The translations under genes and the position numbers were made by a program. From Carposina sasakii (lineage: Eukaryota; Arthropoda; Insecta; Lepidoptera; Carposinidae): a stretch of DNA of 64,000 nt. The DNA is taken from contig CP053159.1 in NCBI GenBank assembly GCA_014607495.2, positions 8,563,501 through 8,627,500 of the forward strand, read 5' to 3'. Of the stretch, positions 23,901 to 35,446 are shown piece after piece. The notes under the pieces were generated by a model. The model did not search any database and was not told the DNA's origin. It saw only the letters and a list, made by a program, of their open reading frames with translations. Position 1 is the first letter of the stretch. The number at the start of each line of letters is the position of its first letter.

Positions 23901-26900
23901 GTGAACAGGTGATATTTTAACTGGGATAACTAAAAATAGAAACTATGTTTTTTTTTGCAAAAAAAGATGTGCCCTCAACGCTATAGTCGTCATAAAGAGT
24001 CGACTAGTGATGTGAACTATAACATTTTTTATGTGGGTAGGTATATATATTTTTTTCACCTTCACCTCTTCAATTGTCTTCTGCTATTTCCAGTTTAGTA
24101 TTCATATTGATCTGTCGGCGCAAGCATCCAATTTAATTCAAATCATACTCTTAGATCTTTAAAACTACGCAACGGATTTTGATGCGGTTTAGTCTACACT
24201 AAGATCCCTTAGGTCTTGTATCGTGGGTACTAAGCAACGGTATATAAATACAGAGATAAGTATAGAAACATCCATGACTCGGAAACAAACATTAATATTC
24301 ATCATGTCAATGTTTGCACCTACCGGGATTCGAACCCAGGACCTATGGCGTCGCAGGAAGGGTCACTACCTACTAGACCAGTCGGCCGTCGTCAAAGTGC
24401 CGCTATTTAACTATAAAACGATTTCGATATAAATGCAAATTAAAAAACTGTCAACTATTGTATTGGGCGATCCTGTGACAAATTAAACAAGCTTATTAGT
24501 TATTGTATCACACATTGTTGTTTTTTGGATCACTTGTGACTCCATTATGGATAATCAGTTATTTGAACTTTTTTGAGGGAATTTTTTTTTTGAAAATTAT
24601 CTTTTGGTAATTTTTATATTATTTTTAAGTCATTATCTATGGCCTGATTTCCCTGATAATATGAAAAAAATGTCAAAAAATGTTTGAAATTTCCTGAGTA
24701 AATTTTCAGTGTTTTCCGCCTCAGAATCATGGTCTTAAGTCATGGTATCAATATTTGCCTGGCTGTCACAAACACCCTGTATTGTAATAATATGCTGTGT
24801 AATTTTTTGTAGATTTATTTATAAGTGATTTCTTGAGGCATATATACTAAATTAAGGACTATTGATTTAGGTTGTCAAGTTTATCTCAATTTCTGTCTAT
24901 CTGAATTACTGTAAAATATTGTGACGTAAGTTCGCATCAAAATTCTGTTTATCTGCAAATAAATATGGAAAGTATTTTGTTTTATTTATTTTATAACACT
25001 TATCGTGAATAACAGAATTCCACATAATATTGAGCTAACATAAAGTTCGATAACTAAAGTACAACACTAGTAGTTCTAGGTAAATCGGACAAAACGACTA
25101 CTCATTGCCGCCAATGACGCTTTAAAGCGTCCGCTAGTGTCGCCAAAAGATCGATGTTTTAAAAAATACCATTGGAGTCAAATCTTGATAATAAGCCTAA
25201 ATTACCAAGTCTAAGATACCTAGACTTTTTTGCAACAGAATTTATTAATTATTTATAATTTTAATAGTAAAACATAATTTCCTTTTAGTAAAAAAAAAAT
25301 CTCGATAACTCATTTTAAAGTACGACTAGAGATTCGGACGAAAATTGTAGATAAAAAATGCCGTGGCGCTGGTGGTACGACATGATTTCGGTCTGGCGGT
25401 CAAAGGGTTAACTTACGCGTGAGTAAGTGAGGCTAAGATATTATCAGATCCCGTGGTTGTTTGTTCATTGACGTACGACGTGTTAAGTTTAATATGAATG
25501 ACTGTATGGAGGTAATAAAAATGACTGAATAACTTAACAAGATAACCACATGCTTTTCAAAGGTTATCGTTCGGCATTTAAGCTTCGGGTGATTTTGTGT
25601 AGGTAGATAGATAACTACTATCTTCCTAGGTTATTATTAGGCAAAGTGAGGCCAGATAAATGTTTAAGACAGCCAGTCAGATCTATTTAGTTATAACCAG
25701 TAGACGCCCGCGACTTCGTCCGCATGAGAGGGCATTGCACCTGTGCGAAGCCGGGGTGTGTCCTAGCTATATACATAAACCTTCCTCTTGAATCACTTTA
25801 TCTATTATAAAAGCGCATCAAAATCCATTGCGTAGTTTTAATGATGTAAGTAATGTAATGCGACTTTTTTACCCGACTGCGCGACGCACAAGAGTGGTAA
25901 TGTGTTTAACAGCATATATGTATTATGTATGTATGTTCCTTTGAATAGGTATTTAAAATAAATTTTTAGTTTTATCTCAACATTTTTGATTTGACTGACC
26001 GTTTAGGATCTTTATCGTTTTAAAGTTGCGTAACAACTGTTCTCACATACATATAAATTTTAGACAGCAGAATTTTATGATGAAAAGACGAAAACTTGCT
26101 GCCGAGCATGTGAAGCATGATTCTTTAAGCGTATCTATTAATAGCTAGGTACTCATAACTAAAATGTATAAAATAAAAAAAATAAAAAAAATCTAATAAT
26201 GTAACATACCTAACAACTGAACAGCCAGGATCCATTGAATTATGGGTTATTTATTATATAGCTTGGCTGTCGGATAATGGATCCCGACTATTCATTTGTT
26301 ATGTTACATCATTAGAAAATATTTTATTTTCTTCAATAGTATTTATTCCATAATAATATTATAGAATTCTAGACCACCAGGACATCTAAGTGCTTGTTTT
26401 TATCTTTTCAGTTTTTTTAATTAAGTATAGTGCACACCCGCGACTCTGTCCGCGTGGACTACAGAAAAAACAAAATGTCGAAATTATCCGGGATAAAAAT
26501 ATTTTCAGGGGATAAAAAGTGGCCTATATGTTAAGTGGGACCTGTCACAATATATTCCTGAAAACTGTATCGAAATCGGTTCAGCCGTTTCTGAGATTAG
26601 CGTGCAGAAACGCACAAACAGATAAAAATTTCAAAAATCATCGTTTTGAGTCCTATTGCGTTGATAAAGGTCTCCTATAATGTTTTTTCTCATATATCTT
26701 CCATGTACAGACAGCGATCCGTTACATTTTTATTATATGTAAAGAAAATGAACTGTTTCTAGAGAAACACCAAATGAGTCGGACCCGATTACTTGGTAAT
26801 AATAATTTATTTCAAATGTACTTATTTACAGCAAAATTATAGAAATTATTAAAAATATTAAAGTATGTGCAAAATTAACACGACATCTTTTCTTCTTCTC

Positions 26901-29900
26901 TCTTGTAAAACAAAAATATTTAAAAACTTCGAATAAGACGCTGTTGGCTTCAAGCGGCCAGTAAGGTCCGTGACCGTGGAGGTTGGTTGCTAGCAGCAAC
27001 ATGAACATAGTTTGATTCTTTATTACGCAGTCGAGTTTTTGGATTTTTTAAATTATTTATGATGTGTAGTGATGAAGATACAAGACAATGTCCTATAGAA
27101 TTATCAATATCACACTGGCACATAATATTAGGCACAGACTAGAGATGCTAACGCATGATATTAGGTAATTATTAATAACAATCTCTACTTAGTCTGTGCC
27201 TATAAAAGACTTGTATATGCTTGCTTACCTCGTGTATTCGTAACCCCATGTCGACGGCCATCTTGCCTCCGTATGACTGTCCGTAGATGTAAAGCGGCAC
27301 GCCAGCAAACTCAGGGTGGCTGTTGTAAAAGCCACGCATCAAGTTTACGAAGTCCAATGCTAAAATTAGGATGTTTTTCTATAAAACTACATATAAAAAG
27401 ATTTATTCAACAACCAGATGATAGAAAATTTAGGAATGTCTATAACTAACTTAAAACTATACTTATAATAGGGCGTAGGTATGGCGTACCTATGGAAGGT
27501 CGGTTGACCAACCTAATTAAATTTAAAACTATATACTTAATTTACCTACCTACTTATCTGACTAAATTCAGCAACTTTATATTTTATTAGATTAGAAAAG
27601 AGGAGTTTCTTAAACACTGGCTGAACACTTATTTAATTTTTTAATGAAGTAACCTAACTATAACAATAATCTGATGAAAGATGAGCCAGATAATACTTGC
27701 TTGAATGATGTGCTATACCTACTTACACGTACGATTTATACTCGCTAAATAACTAACAATAGCTAATCCTACTTCCTACTAAGTACTTGTAAGTATGGAT
27801 GGATGGATGGATGTTTGTTACTCTTTCACGTAAAAACGGCTGGAGCGATTATGATAAAATTGGATATGGAGTTAGCTGACACCCTGGATTAATACATAGG
27901 TTTACTTTTTATCCCGGGAAAATATTTTTATCCCGGATAATTTTGACATTTTGTTTTTTTCTGCAGTCCACGCGGACGAAGTCGCGGGCGTCCACTAGTA
28001 ACTAATAAGTCTACTTGCTAAATAACTATGTTCTTACTGAATGCTAGGCGATTGGATTAGGGTGCTTAGACAATTTAATATCGAATTGACGTTTCTTGTA
28101 ACATTTTAACCAATAGTATAGTAAGACTTCATCATGTCGAAAATTAGGGCTTCTATTGATTCGTTTGAGAAATAATGTATACTTGAAGTTTCTCATCGCG
28201 ACTGATCCATATATTATGTGATCAGATTCTGGAATCACCTGATGAAGCCCAGGTGGTGGGAGAACACTATCTGGAAACCTACGAATCTGTCCAATGGCGT
28301 CAAAGTTCTCTAAACACTCACCTATTTCATCGTTGGTGATAGTCAGTTGTGAAAAGTTTTCTACATAGCTGAAGCCAGTGCCCACTGGGTTATCCACAAA
28401 CAAAACATTGAAGTTGTTTACCTGTAAACAAGATATTATGTGCCATTTTTAAATCACCTAAATGTATTATGCGATCAATAAAACTCGGAGTACCTACTTA
28501 GACAATGTACCTAACATCGTTTCGCATTGAAAGTCGTTGTCGTAATAATAGCAATTAGACTTTTATCGTGATTTGAAGAACGCGCGAAATTGAAGGCTTC
28601 CTATTGGAGCATATTGATGACGAACATCTATAGAATCGATCGAGATTTAATGTTTCTTTGTCTAATCTCCCAGGTGAACCTAGTACATATATAAGTAGGT
28701 AGTGTCTTTATTTTATTAATCGGAAAATTAGTTAAATAGAAGCCTATTATGTAGATAACTTTTACCGAAACACGTAGTAGGTAGGTATTTCCTTTTCTTC
28801 ATCTCCTGCTATATAAAAGTGTGTTCTATTCAACTATTGAGTTTACATCGTTTTATGTAATTTGAGACAATATTCGCTTATTACTTTAATAATCTATATC
28901 CGAGTATCCGTACTTATGAATGGGCTTAATTATTGGTTTGTAATTATCGGTATCATAGTAACGTTATTCATAGTAGTTTAGCTGCCAATTAGTGTGCAAT
29001 TGTGGATAAGTGAATGATACGGCATGAATGAGATCATATAAGGCGCGTGTTTCTTACCCATGTGTAGTTTCTTGGTTGAAGGGACAAGTCCAGTGGTCCC
29101 AAAATCTCGAAATTTCCGATAGCCGTGGAGGAGCCCCCTGGACCTCCTTGGAGCCAGACAACAAGTGGTCTCTCAGTGTAGTTTTGCACATCGGCTGTGG
29201 TGTAGAAAAGCCAGTAGAACATATGGGCCCCGTCGCGGACGGTCACGTAACCGAAGTCCTGCTCGAAAGCATCGAGCTGACCTATGGACAGAGTTTGAAC
29301 AGATGTTATGCTCCAAAATCCAGGACATTTCCACAGGTGAGCAATTGACAGTTATTCGTGATGATATCTTTTAACACCACTACTCTTTCTATATACGTCT
29401 ATTAAACAAAATATGTAATGTACATTTTATGTTTTGCACAACCTTCAACAAAGTTAATTACGTCAAACTCTTTTACGTGACTTTCTTAATTGTTCTGTTT
29501 TGTGGAATGTCTTGAGACTAGATTTATATTAATATCTACATATTAGAATTTTTAGTTTTACCTAAATATGATTTTACAAATCACTAGTAGAAAATAATTG
29601 GCTAGAATAAATCGATTTGGAGCTCCACTGCATGAAAATTCTGCCACCGACCTAGACTGGACCATGAGTAAGTAAATTCCTATATAAAAAAATCTTAGGT
29701 AGAGTTTAAAAACTACGTAAAATAAATACGTAATAAAATAATGAATGCAAACTTTATTTACTGTATTCAGATTTTTTTTACAAGTTTTGAAATTTTTACA
29801 AGTCAAATAAGTGCTATTAGGTAGGTACACAAAAGAACAGAGTTAGGTTTAAAGTAAACACATTTAAAATAAACAAAAGCAGACAATTAAACTATGAATA

Positions 29901-29984
29901 AAAATATTAATGACAACAGCCTTATGACTTACCCGTGACATATTGCCCAGAGAGTAAGCTTAGAAGACACAAAAATAAAAACAT
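20975..29984 (-). CDS. serine carboxypeptidase, retinoid-inducible type (gene 2), 440 aa, nine exons
   Basis: An S10 peptidase that removes C-terminal residues from peptides, secreted or lysosomal by its signal peptide. Exons on the minus strand are 29933-29984, 29058-29281, 28322-28421, 27229-27359, 22528-22846, 22246-22446, 22085-22162, 21360-21514 and 20975-21037. All have GT/AG borders and sum to 1,323 nt, a complete frame close to the roughly 450 aa of this family. Exon 1 codes a hydrophobic signal peptide (MFLFLCLLSLLSG). The oxyanion motif WLQGGPGGSS is at 60-69, FVDNPVGTGFSY follows in exon 3, and the nucleophile is Ser154 in GQSYGG (usually GESYGG). Asp362 lies in YNGNLDLICD, and His419 in AGHS before VPRDNP. 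The D-L-I-C-D context points to the SCPEP1-like rather than the CPVL branch. The 4.4-kb intron 4 is full of transposons. Confidence 0.93.
21133..21335 (+). repeat. LINE 3'-end fragment in intron 8 of gene 2
   Basis: It shares GGAAGGCCACCCGCGAGATGG and the AGCAGTGGATTTCTCA module with the better copy at 53041-53278. The coding frame is broken. Confidence 0.65.
21625..21865 (-). mobile_element. reversed Helitron in intron 7 of gene 2
   Basis: It starts ACTAGTGCACGTCCGCGACT and reads as the reverse complement of the Helitron at 19985-20212, including the ATCCCGG-type and GGGTGTCAGCTAAC blocks. Confidence 0.75.
22847..23704. other. intron 4 of gene 2, downstream part
   Basis: AT-rich intron sequence. 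CCGGAC repeats at 23420-23500 may be a small repeat. No exon was seen. Confidence 0.4.
24190..24412 (-). repeat. tRNA-derived SINE, minus strand, inside piggyBac element
   Basis: It is the reverse complement of the SINE at 42952-43226. The B box appears as GGATTCGAACCCAGGACC and the head as ACTAGACCAGTCGGCCGTCG. Confidence 0.85.
24455..24782 (+). repeat. MITE family A, partial, inside piggyBac element
   Basis: It contains GGGCGATCCTGTGACAAATT and TGGATCACTTGTGACTCC and ends with CCTGGCTGTCACAAACACCC. The first quarter is missing. Confidence 0.75.
25690..25860 (-). mobile_element. reversed Helitron fragment
   Basis: It starts with GACGCCCGCGACTTCGTCCG and continues with GTGCGAAGCCGGGG and AAAGCGCATCAAAATCC, found in related short Helitrons. 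Confidence 0.6.
26193..26315. repeat. hairpin MITE of about 123 bp
   Basis: CTAATAATGTAACATACC at one end pairs with TATGTTACATCATTAG at the other. The pairing continues through GGATCCATT, so the element folds into a long imperfect hairpin. Confidence 0.7.
26429..26742 (-). mobile_element. reversed Helitron, paired with 56271-56597
   Basis: It runs from CACCCGCGACTCTGTCCGCG through GTTTCTGAGATTAGCGTGCA to CCGTTACATTTTTATTATATG. The same order and sequence recur at 56271-56597, so both are copies of one family. Confidence 0.75.
27785..28002 (+). mobile_element. Helitron in intron 3 of gene 2
   Basis: A GGAT microsatellite head, the ATCCCGGGAAAATATTTTTA block, the hairpin GCGGACGAAGTCGCGGGCG and the CACTAGT end. 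It closely matches 19985-20212. Confidence 0.8.
28423..29057. other. intron 2 of gene 2
   Basis: AT-rich intron. No repeat family or exon was recognised. Confidence 0.5.
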
Positions 29985-30173
29985 AATTATTTTCACACTT
30001 GATGCGACACACTTGATGTCCGAATTGATTTTGTATTATTTAATCAAAATCGAATTCTATATTATCACTATTTAGGTGATTATCAGTTAAGCTGTCTTTG
30101 TGTGTAATCTTTGTAGGTATTGTATTCCAGTAGGTTATAATTTGTTAATTTGATAGATTTTATTTGAAGATAT
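29985..30173 (-). promoter_or_regulatory. 5' flank of gene 2
   Basis: AT-rich sequence upstream of the ATG at 29984, with two GATAA-type sites near 30062 and 30078 on the minus strand. No clear TATA box. Confidence 0.3.
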
Positions 30174-30617
30174 ACAGGGTGTGTGTGACAGCCAGGCAAA
30201 TACGACAGTGTTATTAGTCCCAGGAAACGCATTTTTTATTGGATTATTCGTAATGTTTGCTTTCCGCGCCAATTGTATCGGGCGATCCTGTGACTAGAGT
30301 TAAATGGGCTTATTGGTTATTGTGTGATACATTGCTGTTTTATGGATCACATGTGATCCATGGGGGTTGATCAGTTAATTGAACTTTTTAGAATTAAACT
30401 ATTTTTAAATCATCCATTGGTTTAAATTTTGTTTTGAAGTCATTATCTAAGGACAACTTAAACGAACTACCTACACTATTTTTTTCCTGAAAAAAAAAAA
30501 TGAAAAAAACTCGGAAAATTTTGGCATTTTCCTGCGAAAATTTTCAGTGGTTTTCGCCTTAGAATCATGGTCTGAAGTCGGCATATCAATTGCCTGGCTG
30601 TCACTTTCATCCTGTAT
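30174..30617. repeat. MITE family A, full copy
   Basis: Both ends are present: ACAGGGTGTGTGTGACAGCC at the start and TGCCTGGCTGTCACTTTCAT at the end, inverted repeats of about 25 bp. The interior is shared with the six other copies. Confidence 0.88.
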
Positions 30618-30956
30618 ACAAAAGTTTCAATTTTAAAGAACTTAAATCACTATACTCGTAAATATAGCAATTTTATTGGCCTTAAGGAATTAAACAGGCT
30701 AACAAATTGTTAAAAATTCTAGGCATTGAAAATAATACATAATACGTAACAAATATAAAGAAGGTCTCCTCATTTACTTGGCATGATATAAATAAATTGA
30801 GATTTATCATTATTCAAATATGAAGAATAATTTTCCTATTATCTTCATCTGAAGACAAGTGGATATAATACCTAAGTTACGTAGGCCACACTAAAAGTTT
30901 TCGTAACTTAAAAAAACAACATGTCATAACCAAAATATTATTCACATTCCTCTATG

Positions 30957-31085
30957 CTATGGGTGCGCCCACCACCAGGCCCTACACCCTCCACTGACCC
31001 TCGGATCTGATAACTCATAACTGCGAAAGCAAGCACTTGCACTACCTACAATCGCCACGAGAAACCAGAGCCGAGCACCTATCAT
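30957..31085 (-). CDS. possible small secreted peptide ORF, 42 aa
   Basis: A short frame from an ATG at 31085. It starts with a good secretion signal (MIGARLWFLVAIVGSASAC), followed by about 23 residues with two Cys and three adjacent Trp, then a stop. No known family was recognised. It could be chance, a first exon, or a small secreted peptide. No promoter or poly(A) signal supports it. Confidence 0.2.
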   Translation of the reverse strand: MIGARLWFLVAIVGSASACFRSYELSDPRVSGGCRAWWWAHP

Positions 31086-31389
31086 GCAAGATAATACATC
31101 GCACTATATGTTTCGCCAACAACGGTTGTTGGTCGCCAACAACAAAGGTGCAAAATATGATTCTTCTGTACACATATTTTCCGATTTTAATTATGACGAT
31201 TTCTTTAATAAAAACAACGTAATTTCTAATAACGTAATTTCTGACGAACGGGCTCTTAAGGTAAGTAGTACTAGGTATTTTACCAAGAACAGTAATATTT
31301 CTTACTCCTTTAAATTGAGGATTATTTTTCAATTTAAGTCCCTTCGCTAAGCGGTGGGTGCAATACAATGCAAGCCAAGGCGTATATCA

Positions 31390-31616
31390 TTAGGTACTAC
31401 ATATTATAAAACAAAGTCGCTTGCCGCGGTCTGTCCGTCCCTATGTATGCTTAGATCTTTCAAACTAGAGAACGGATTTGGATGCGGTTTTTTAAATAGA
31501 TATAGTGATTCACGAGGAATGTCTATAATGTAATATATAACGAGGGACCCGCCCCTCTTTGCACAGGAGTAATGCACTCTCACGAGGGCGAAGCTGTGGG
31601 CGGCCGCTAGTAAATT
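31390..31616 (+). mobile_element. Helitron with long head
   Basis: It begins TATTATAAAACAAAGTCGCT, has TTAGATCTTTCAAACTAGAG, and ends GGGCGAAGCTGTGGGCGGCC then GCTAGT. A partial copy is at 38464-38610. Confidence 0.7.
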
Positions 31617-31789
31617 TATAAATGGATCAGTGTATGAATGCGTGAATGGACTACTTATAAATAGATCATCTTATAAGTATACAAAATGACTACTATGAAA
31701 TAACTGAAAGGCATCTCTATTATGTGATGTTTATTATACCTACTTGTAGTTAAATTTCTCATTGGCGAATTTACCTACTCCTAGTAGAT

Positions 31790-32700
31790 ACTTTTTTTAA
31801 CCGACTTCAAAAAAGAGAGGTTATCAATTCGTCTGTACGTTTTTTTTTAATGTGTGTTACCTCAGAACTCCGTCATTTATGAACCGACTTTTTTATAGTT
31901 TGTCAAGGTATGCTTCCAAGTTGGTCCCTGATGATGGGATCTTGGAGAAATCGAGGGCAATCCTCAAATATTGTAGGCACATGTAGTCTGTTTTTATACT
32001 TTTACAGAGCGTTTTAGGTGATCTATATATAAAACATAACATCTGATGATGGAATCTCTAAGGAATCTAGGGATATCCTCAAATATAATAGGCACGAGTA
32101 GTCCGTTTTTAGATTTTTATAGAGAATTTTGGTCAGCTACACATAATATAAAGGAAACGAGGGTCTGATTATGGAGCCGCCGAAAAACAGATAGTGGAAC
32201 TTTTTAGTAACAAAATCCCCCTATGGCAGGGGGAGGCCCACGTCCAGTAGTGGACTGCAATAGGCTTATGAAGATGAAGATAATTGTGTTAAGTGGTTAA
32301 ATTATAAGTTGCGTTAAGCCGTGTCCGAAGTAAGATGGTTATAGAGGAAGAGGTAGACATGAGAATAAATAGATTACGGATAATAGGGATGAATGAAAGA
32401 AGAGTACCTACATATTGCACCGACCCCAAATGATTGGGAACAGGGCAGGAAGAAGGAGTGTAATTATATGTTGCTTATATTGTCAGACGTAAAGTTTCGA
32501 AGCCTACTCATTTCTCTCTTTTGTCATGTGGCCTATTTAATCATTTGCTTGCATATAAATCTGACAATATAATGCCTTCTAAACTTCGTACACGGCTTAA
32601 CGCAATATATATTTGCCCTTTAGTAAAATTTTACTTTAGTAAGCTCGAGTTATGGGAGGAAGTCGGTTTTTCGTTTTAAAAAAGATATTGCTTAAAATAT
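31790..32700. repeat. mixed dispersed repeats
   Basis: Segment 31795-31880 is the common lepidopteran AACCGACTTCAAAAAAGAGA repeat. Segment 32218-32285 is the SINE-like CAGTAGTGGACTGCAATAGG module. The rest is unassigned AT-rich DNA. Confidence 0.45.
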
Positions 32701-32764
32701 TTCTCCCAACGAATTGATACTGAAATGTAAAAGGAGCTTGTACGGCGAGGGAGTTAATACTTTA

Positions 32765-32925
32765 TTCATACTTTATGTGACCCCATGGATGTGTCAAAGT
32801 CGTTCTGTTCTAATACGGGATTTCACTAAATACATCAGATGCATCTTCTTCCGTGCATGTCCTCCTAAGAGTCGTCTAAGGAACTCGGGCATTCTCAGGT
32901 TATAAGCTAGTAAATGTGGCTCTGG
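32765..32925 (+). repeat. repeat shared with 48905-49085
   Basis: ACATCAGATGCATCTTCTTC, CGTCTAAGGAACTCGG and CAGGTTATAAGCTAG line up in order with the segment at 48905-49085. Unnamed dispersed family. Confidence 0.5.
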
Positions 32926-33218
32926 GATCTCCTTTTTGATTATGCAGAAGTCATAACATAGTCATTTTCAACTTAAAATGCAATTCAAATAATTCGACGT
33001 AATACAATTTGTTTCAGGGTTGTTTTGATATCATCGAAAGAAAACTGTAAAAACTTAAAAAGCAATGAGATAAATTTGGTTACTGTAAATTATGGCAATA
33101 TTAAGTAGTCACTACTGAATATTTAATTTATTTTTCCATATTATTTGGTCATAAACTCGTAAGACTATTACTTACATATATATTTGTTTCTCGCCTAACA
33201 ATCCTGATAAACGGATGA

Positions 33219-35446
33219 ACGGATCCCTTCGGCCGTCTACAGAACCGGAGTTTCAGAACTGGTTCCGATCGCGGCTTTTAAATTACTTGTACGGAACTGG
33301 TTCCGATCGCGGCTTTTAAATTATTTGTACGGAACTGGTTCTGATCGAGTAATCATCGTACTCCATCAGCCGTGAACGGAACTGAAGTAAAGACAAAGTG
33401 CAGTCTGAATTGTAATATGTATGGCCACGCTTGAACTTGCCTTGAACCGCAATTACGTGAAAATTGATTAAAAGTCAACCCATTTAAAACCATTAATATA
33501 GTAGGTATATTAGCAATAAATCAAACAACTATAAAGTAAAAACTCGAATATATCTATTTCTGTTCTAAGTTAGCAAGTAAAAATTGTTCACAAATTAACT
33601 TAAAATATCCTCTTTATTAACCTAATAAACTTAAATTATCCTAATAATTGATCTCAAAATTTAAACGAATAAGGGGAAATTAGCTCAACGCAGTGGCCCA
33701 CAGTTATTAAGCCATTACTTAGATCGTTAAGTGCATTATTAATTTCTTGGTCAATTTCAAGATAGATTTTCGTTTTTTTAGATTTAGATTTGTAAATATT
33801 AGTAATTTTCGTCTCTTTGATCAATACATCCAATAAATTTGCAATTGTCGTGTCTTTTTTTCCGATGTAACGATTGATTCGGCTGTGCCATCCTTCAACA
33901 TTATTTGTGGTTCGTAGTTGCTCTTTGCTGCAACAGCAAATTTTGTTGAAGTCAGTTTTCTGTAGCCATTGCGTTTTAAAATAAGCGTTAAATTTTTTAA
34001 TATCTGCACCAGACGGACTCTTACCCATTACATACTTGATACCACTTGCTGTGAGTTCCGGTGGCAAACGGGCAATTCCAGCACATCGTGACACGTGCCG
34101 TTGCTTAACAGGTGTCGAAATTTTTAATTTTTTAGCCTTTCGAAATAGGCATCTATTGTAATGAAAATAGCATCCTTTAACTTCGATGCCTTTATATACT
34201 TTGACCATCGCTTTCATTGCAGCCGTTTCGTAGTCCATTGTTGCTTTCAATGGCTTCCAGTCAGGAAAGACTGATTTAATGAGTTGGAATACAGTCTCAT
34301 AAGTTTTTTGGCTTTTATCAGGTAGTAAACAAAAAAATATCGGAGTCACAGATTCATTATTCTCTTTATAACCATGGATTGAATATAACTGCCTAAAAAC
34401 CTTTGGGCAGGATTTGAAAGTGCCATCGCACAATATATGTCTGAAGCTTCTAACGATGGATCTGACATCTTGACGACAGAATATAAGTATTCTTTTTCCA
34501 TCACTTTCACTATTGTAGTCAACTAGCAAGAACTCTTGAAACTTTTTTGGAACTGATACTTCAGCAGATGACGAAAAACGCATTTTGGGCACACCCAATA
34601 TTTTGTTGCGGTTATTAAATAGACCTGTTTTTTTATTTTCAAAAGACGGTATTTCCGCCAGTAAGTGCACGCTCTCAGTTTCTAGATTGTAAACCATCTC
34701 GTCGTATTGTTTTTGTATGGAATCGAAATTTGTGCCAGTTTTGTCTTTAAGCTTGTCAAGTTCCTTGAATACTTTATTTTGGGCTTCGTTTGGCATACAT
34801 TCCGTATTATGTGCTTTAGTTTTACCATGAACCACTTCGTTCTTCTCGTTTAAATTAATACTCCCTTTGCACCCATAGGTGTAATTGGAACATAGGAATA
34901 TTGTATCACCTTCTGTGTATTTTTTTTTGCGATGATATTTGCGACCTTGATGTAAAAGGGCAGTACCTCCTCTTCGCGTTGAAATAAATTCAACTTCTCT
35001 TAATGACATTTCAATGATAAGTGTAAGCAGAAAGCAACAGAAATAAACACTTCTAACAATTAATATGCATTCGTTGACCTATTTGCACTTTATTATCAAT
35101 AATACAGTTGTCATAAGATTATTTGACAGATAATGGTTTGATTTATACATCTAATCAACCAGTGACATATCAAAAAGAGTTTCTTCCATGGAGAAAATGC
35201 AAAATAAACAATCACGGCAATCCTAAACGTTTTTCGGTAAAGAGGTCCAGCAGTTCTGTACAAGTAAATTAATAGCCTCGATCGGAACCAGTTCCGTACA
35301 AATAATTTAAAAGCCGCGATCGGAACCAGTTCCGTACAAGTAATTTAAAAGCCGCGATCGGAACCAGTTCCGTACAAGTAATTTAAAAGCCGCGATCGGA
35401 ACCAGTTCTGAAACTCCGGTTCTGTAGACGGCCGAAGGGAATCCGT
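33219..35446 (-). mobile_element. autonomous-looking MULE DNA transposon
   Basis: Long inverted terminal repeats enclose one intact transposase gene. The outer repeat (ACGGAT then CCCTTCGGCCGTCTACAG) leads into 38-bp tandem units (GAACTGGTTCCGATCGCGG then TTTTAAATTACTTGTACG). There are two full units plus a partial one on the left (33255-33349) and three plus a partial one on the right (35279-35406, inverted). No clear target duplication was found. Mutator-like elements with subterminal tandem arrays are known. The coding frame shows no damage. Confidence 0.88.
33654..35009 (-). CDS. FLYWCH/MULE transposase, 451 aa
   Basis: A DNA transposase of the Mutator superfamily. The N-terminus (7-70) is a FLYWCH-type zinc finger with STRRGGTALLH, Cys40, Cys47 in GCKGS and a closing His in AHN. 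The core is a MULE domain with LCDGTFKSCPKVFRQLYSIH (Asp195), ATMDYE (Asp259) and the GCYFHYNRC Cys/His motif (Cys280, His283). NNVEGWH (Glu372) completes a DDE triad, so all presumed catalytic residues are present. The ATG at 35009 gives MSLREVEFIS, directly before the finger. The frame is a single exon. It lies centrally between the inverted repeats on its own, as in an autonomous transposon. A domesticated host gene is less likely given the flanking repeats. Confidence 0.9.
   Translation of the reverse strand: MSLREVEFISTRRGGTALLHQGRKYHRKKKYTEGDTIFLCSNYTYGCKGSINLNEKNEVVHGKTKAHNTECMPNEAQNKVFKELDKLKDKTGTNFDSIQKQYDEMVYNLETESVHLLAEIPSFENKKTGLFNNRNKILGVPKMRFSSSAEVSVPKKFQEFLLVDYNSESDGKRILIFCRQDVRSIVRSFRHILCDGTFKSCPKVFRQLYSIHGYKENNESVTPIFFCLLPDKSQKTYETVFQLIKSVFPDWKPLKATMDYETAAMKAMVKVYKGIEVKGCYFHYNRCLFRKAKKLKISTPVKQRHVSRCAGIARLPPELTASGIKYVMGKSPSGADIKKFNAYFKTQWLQKTDFNKICCCSKEQLRTTNNVEGWHSRINRYIGKKDTTIANLLDVLIKETKITNIYKSKSKKTKIYLEIDQEINNALNDLSNGLITVGHCVELISPYSFKF

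Larger units (their letters stand above)
23709..25407. mobile_element. non-autonomous piggyBac-type element
   Basis: About 1.7 kb flanked by TTAA at 23705-23708 and 25408-25411. The ends are inverted repeats starting CCCTTTGACCG. GACG-type motifs with AAAGCGTC occur inside both ends (23735 and 25125). TTAA targets with CCC ends are typical of piggyBac elements. No transposase frame remains. A minus-strand SINE and a family A MITE lie inside it. Confidence 0.8.

Noticed and set aside
31042..31368. Overlapping frames on both strands near 31.2 kb
   Set aside because: AT-rich, no recognisable domain. Only the short signal-peptide frame was kept, at low confidence.
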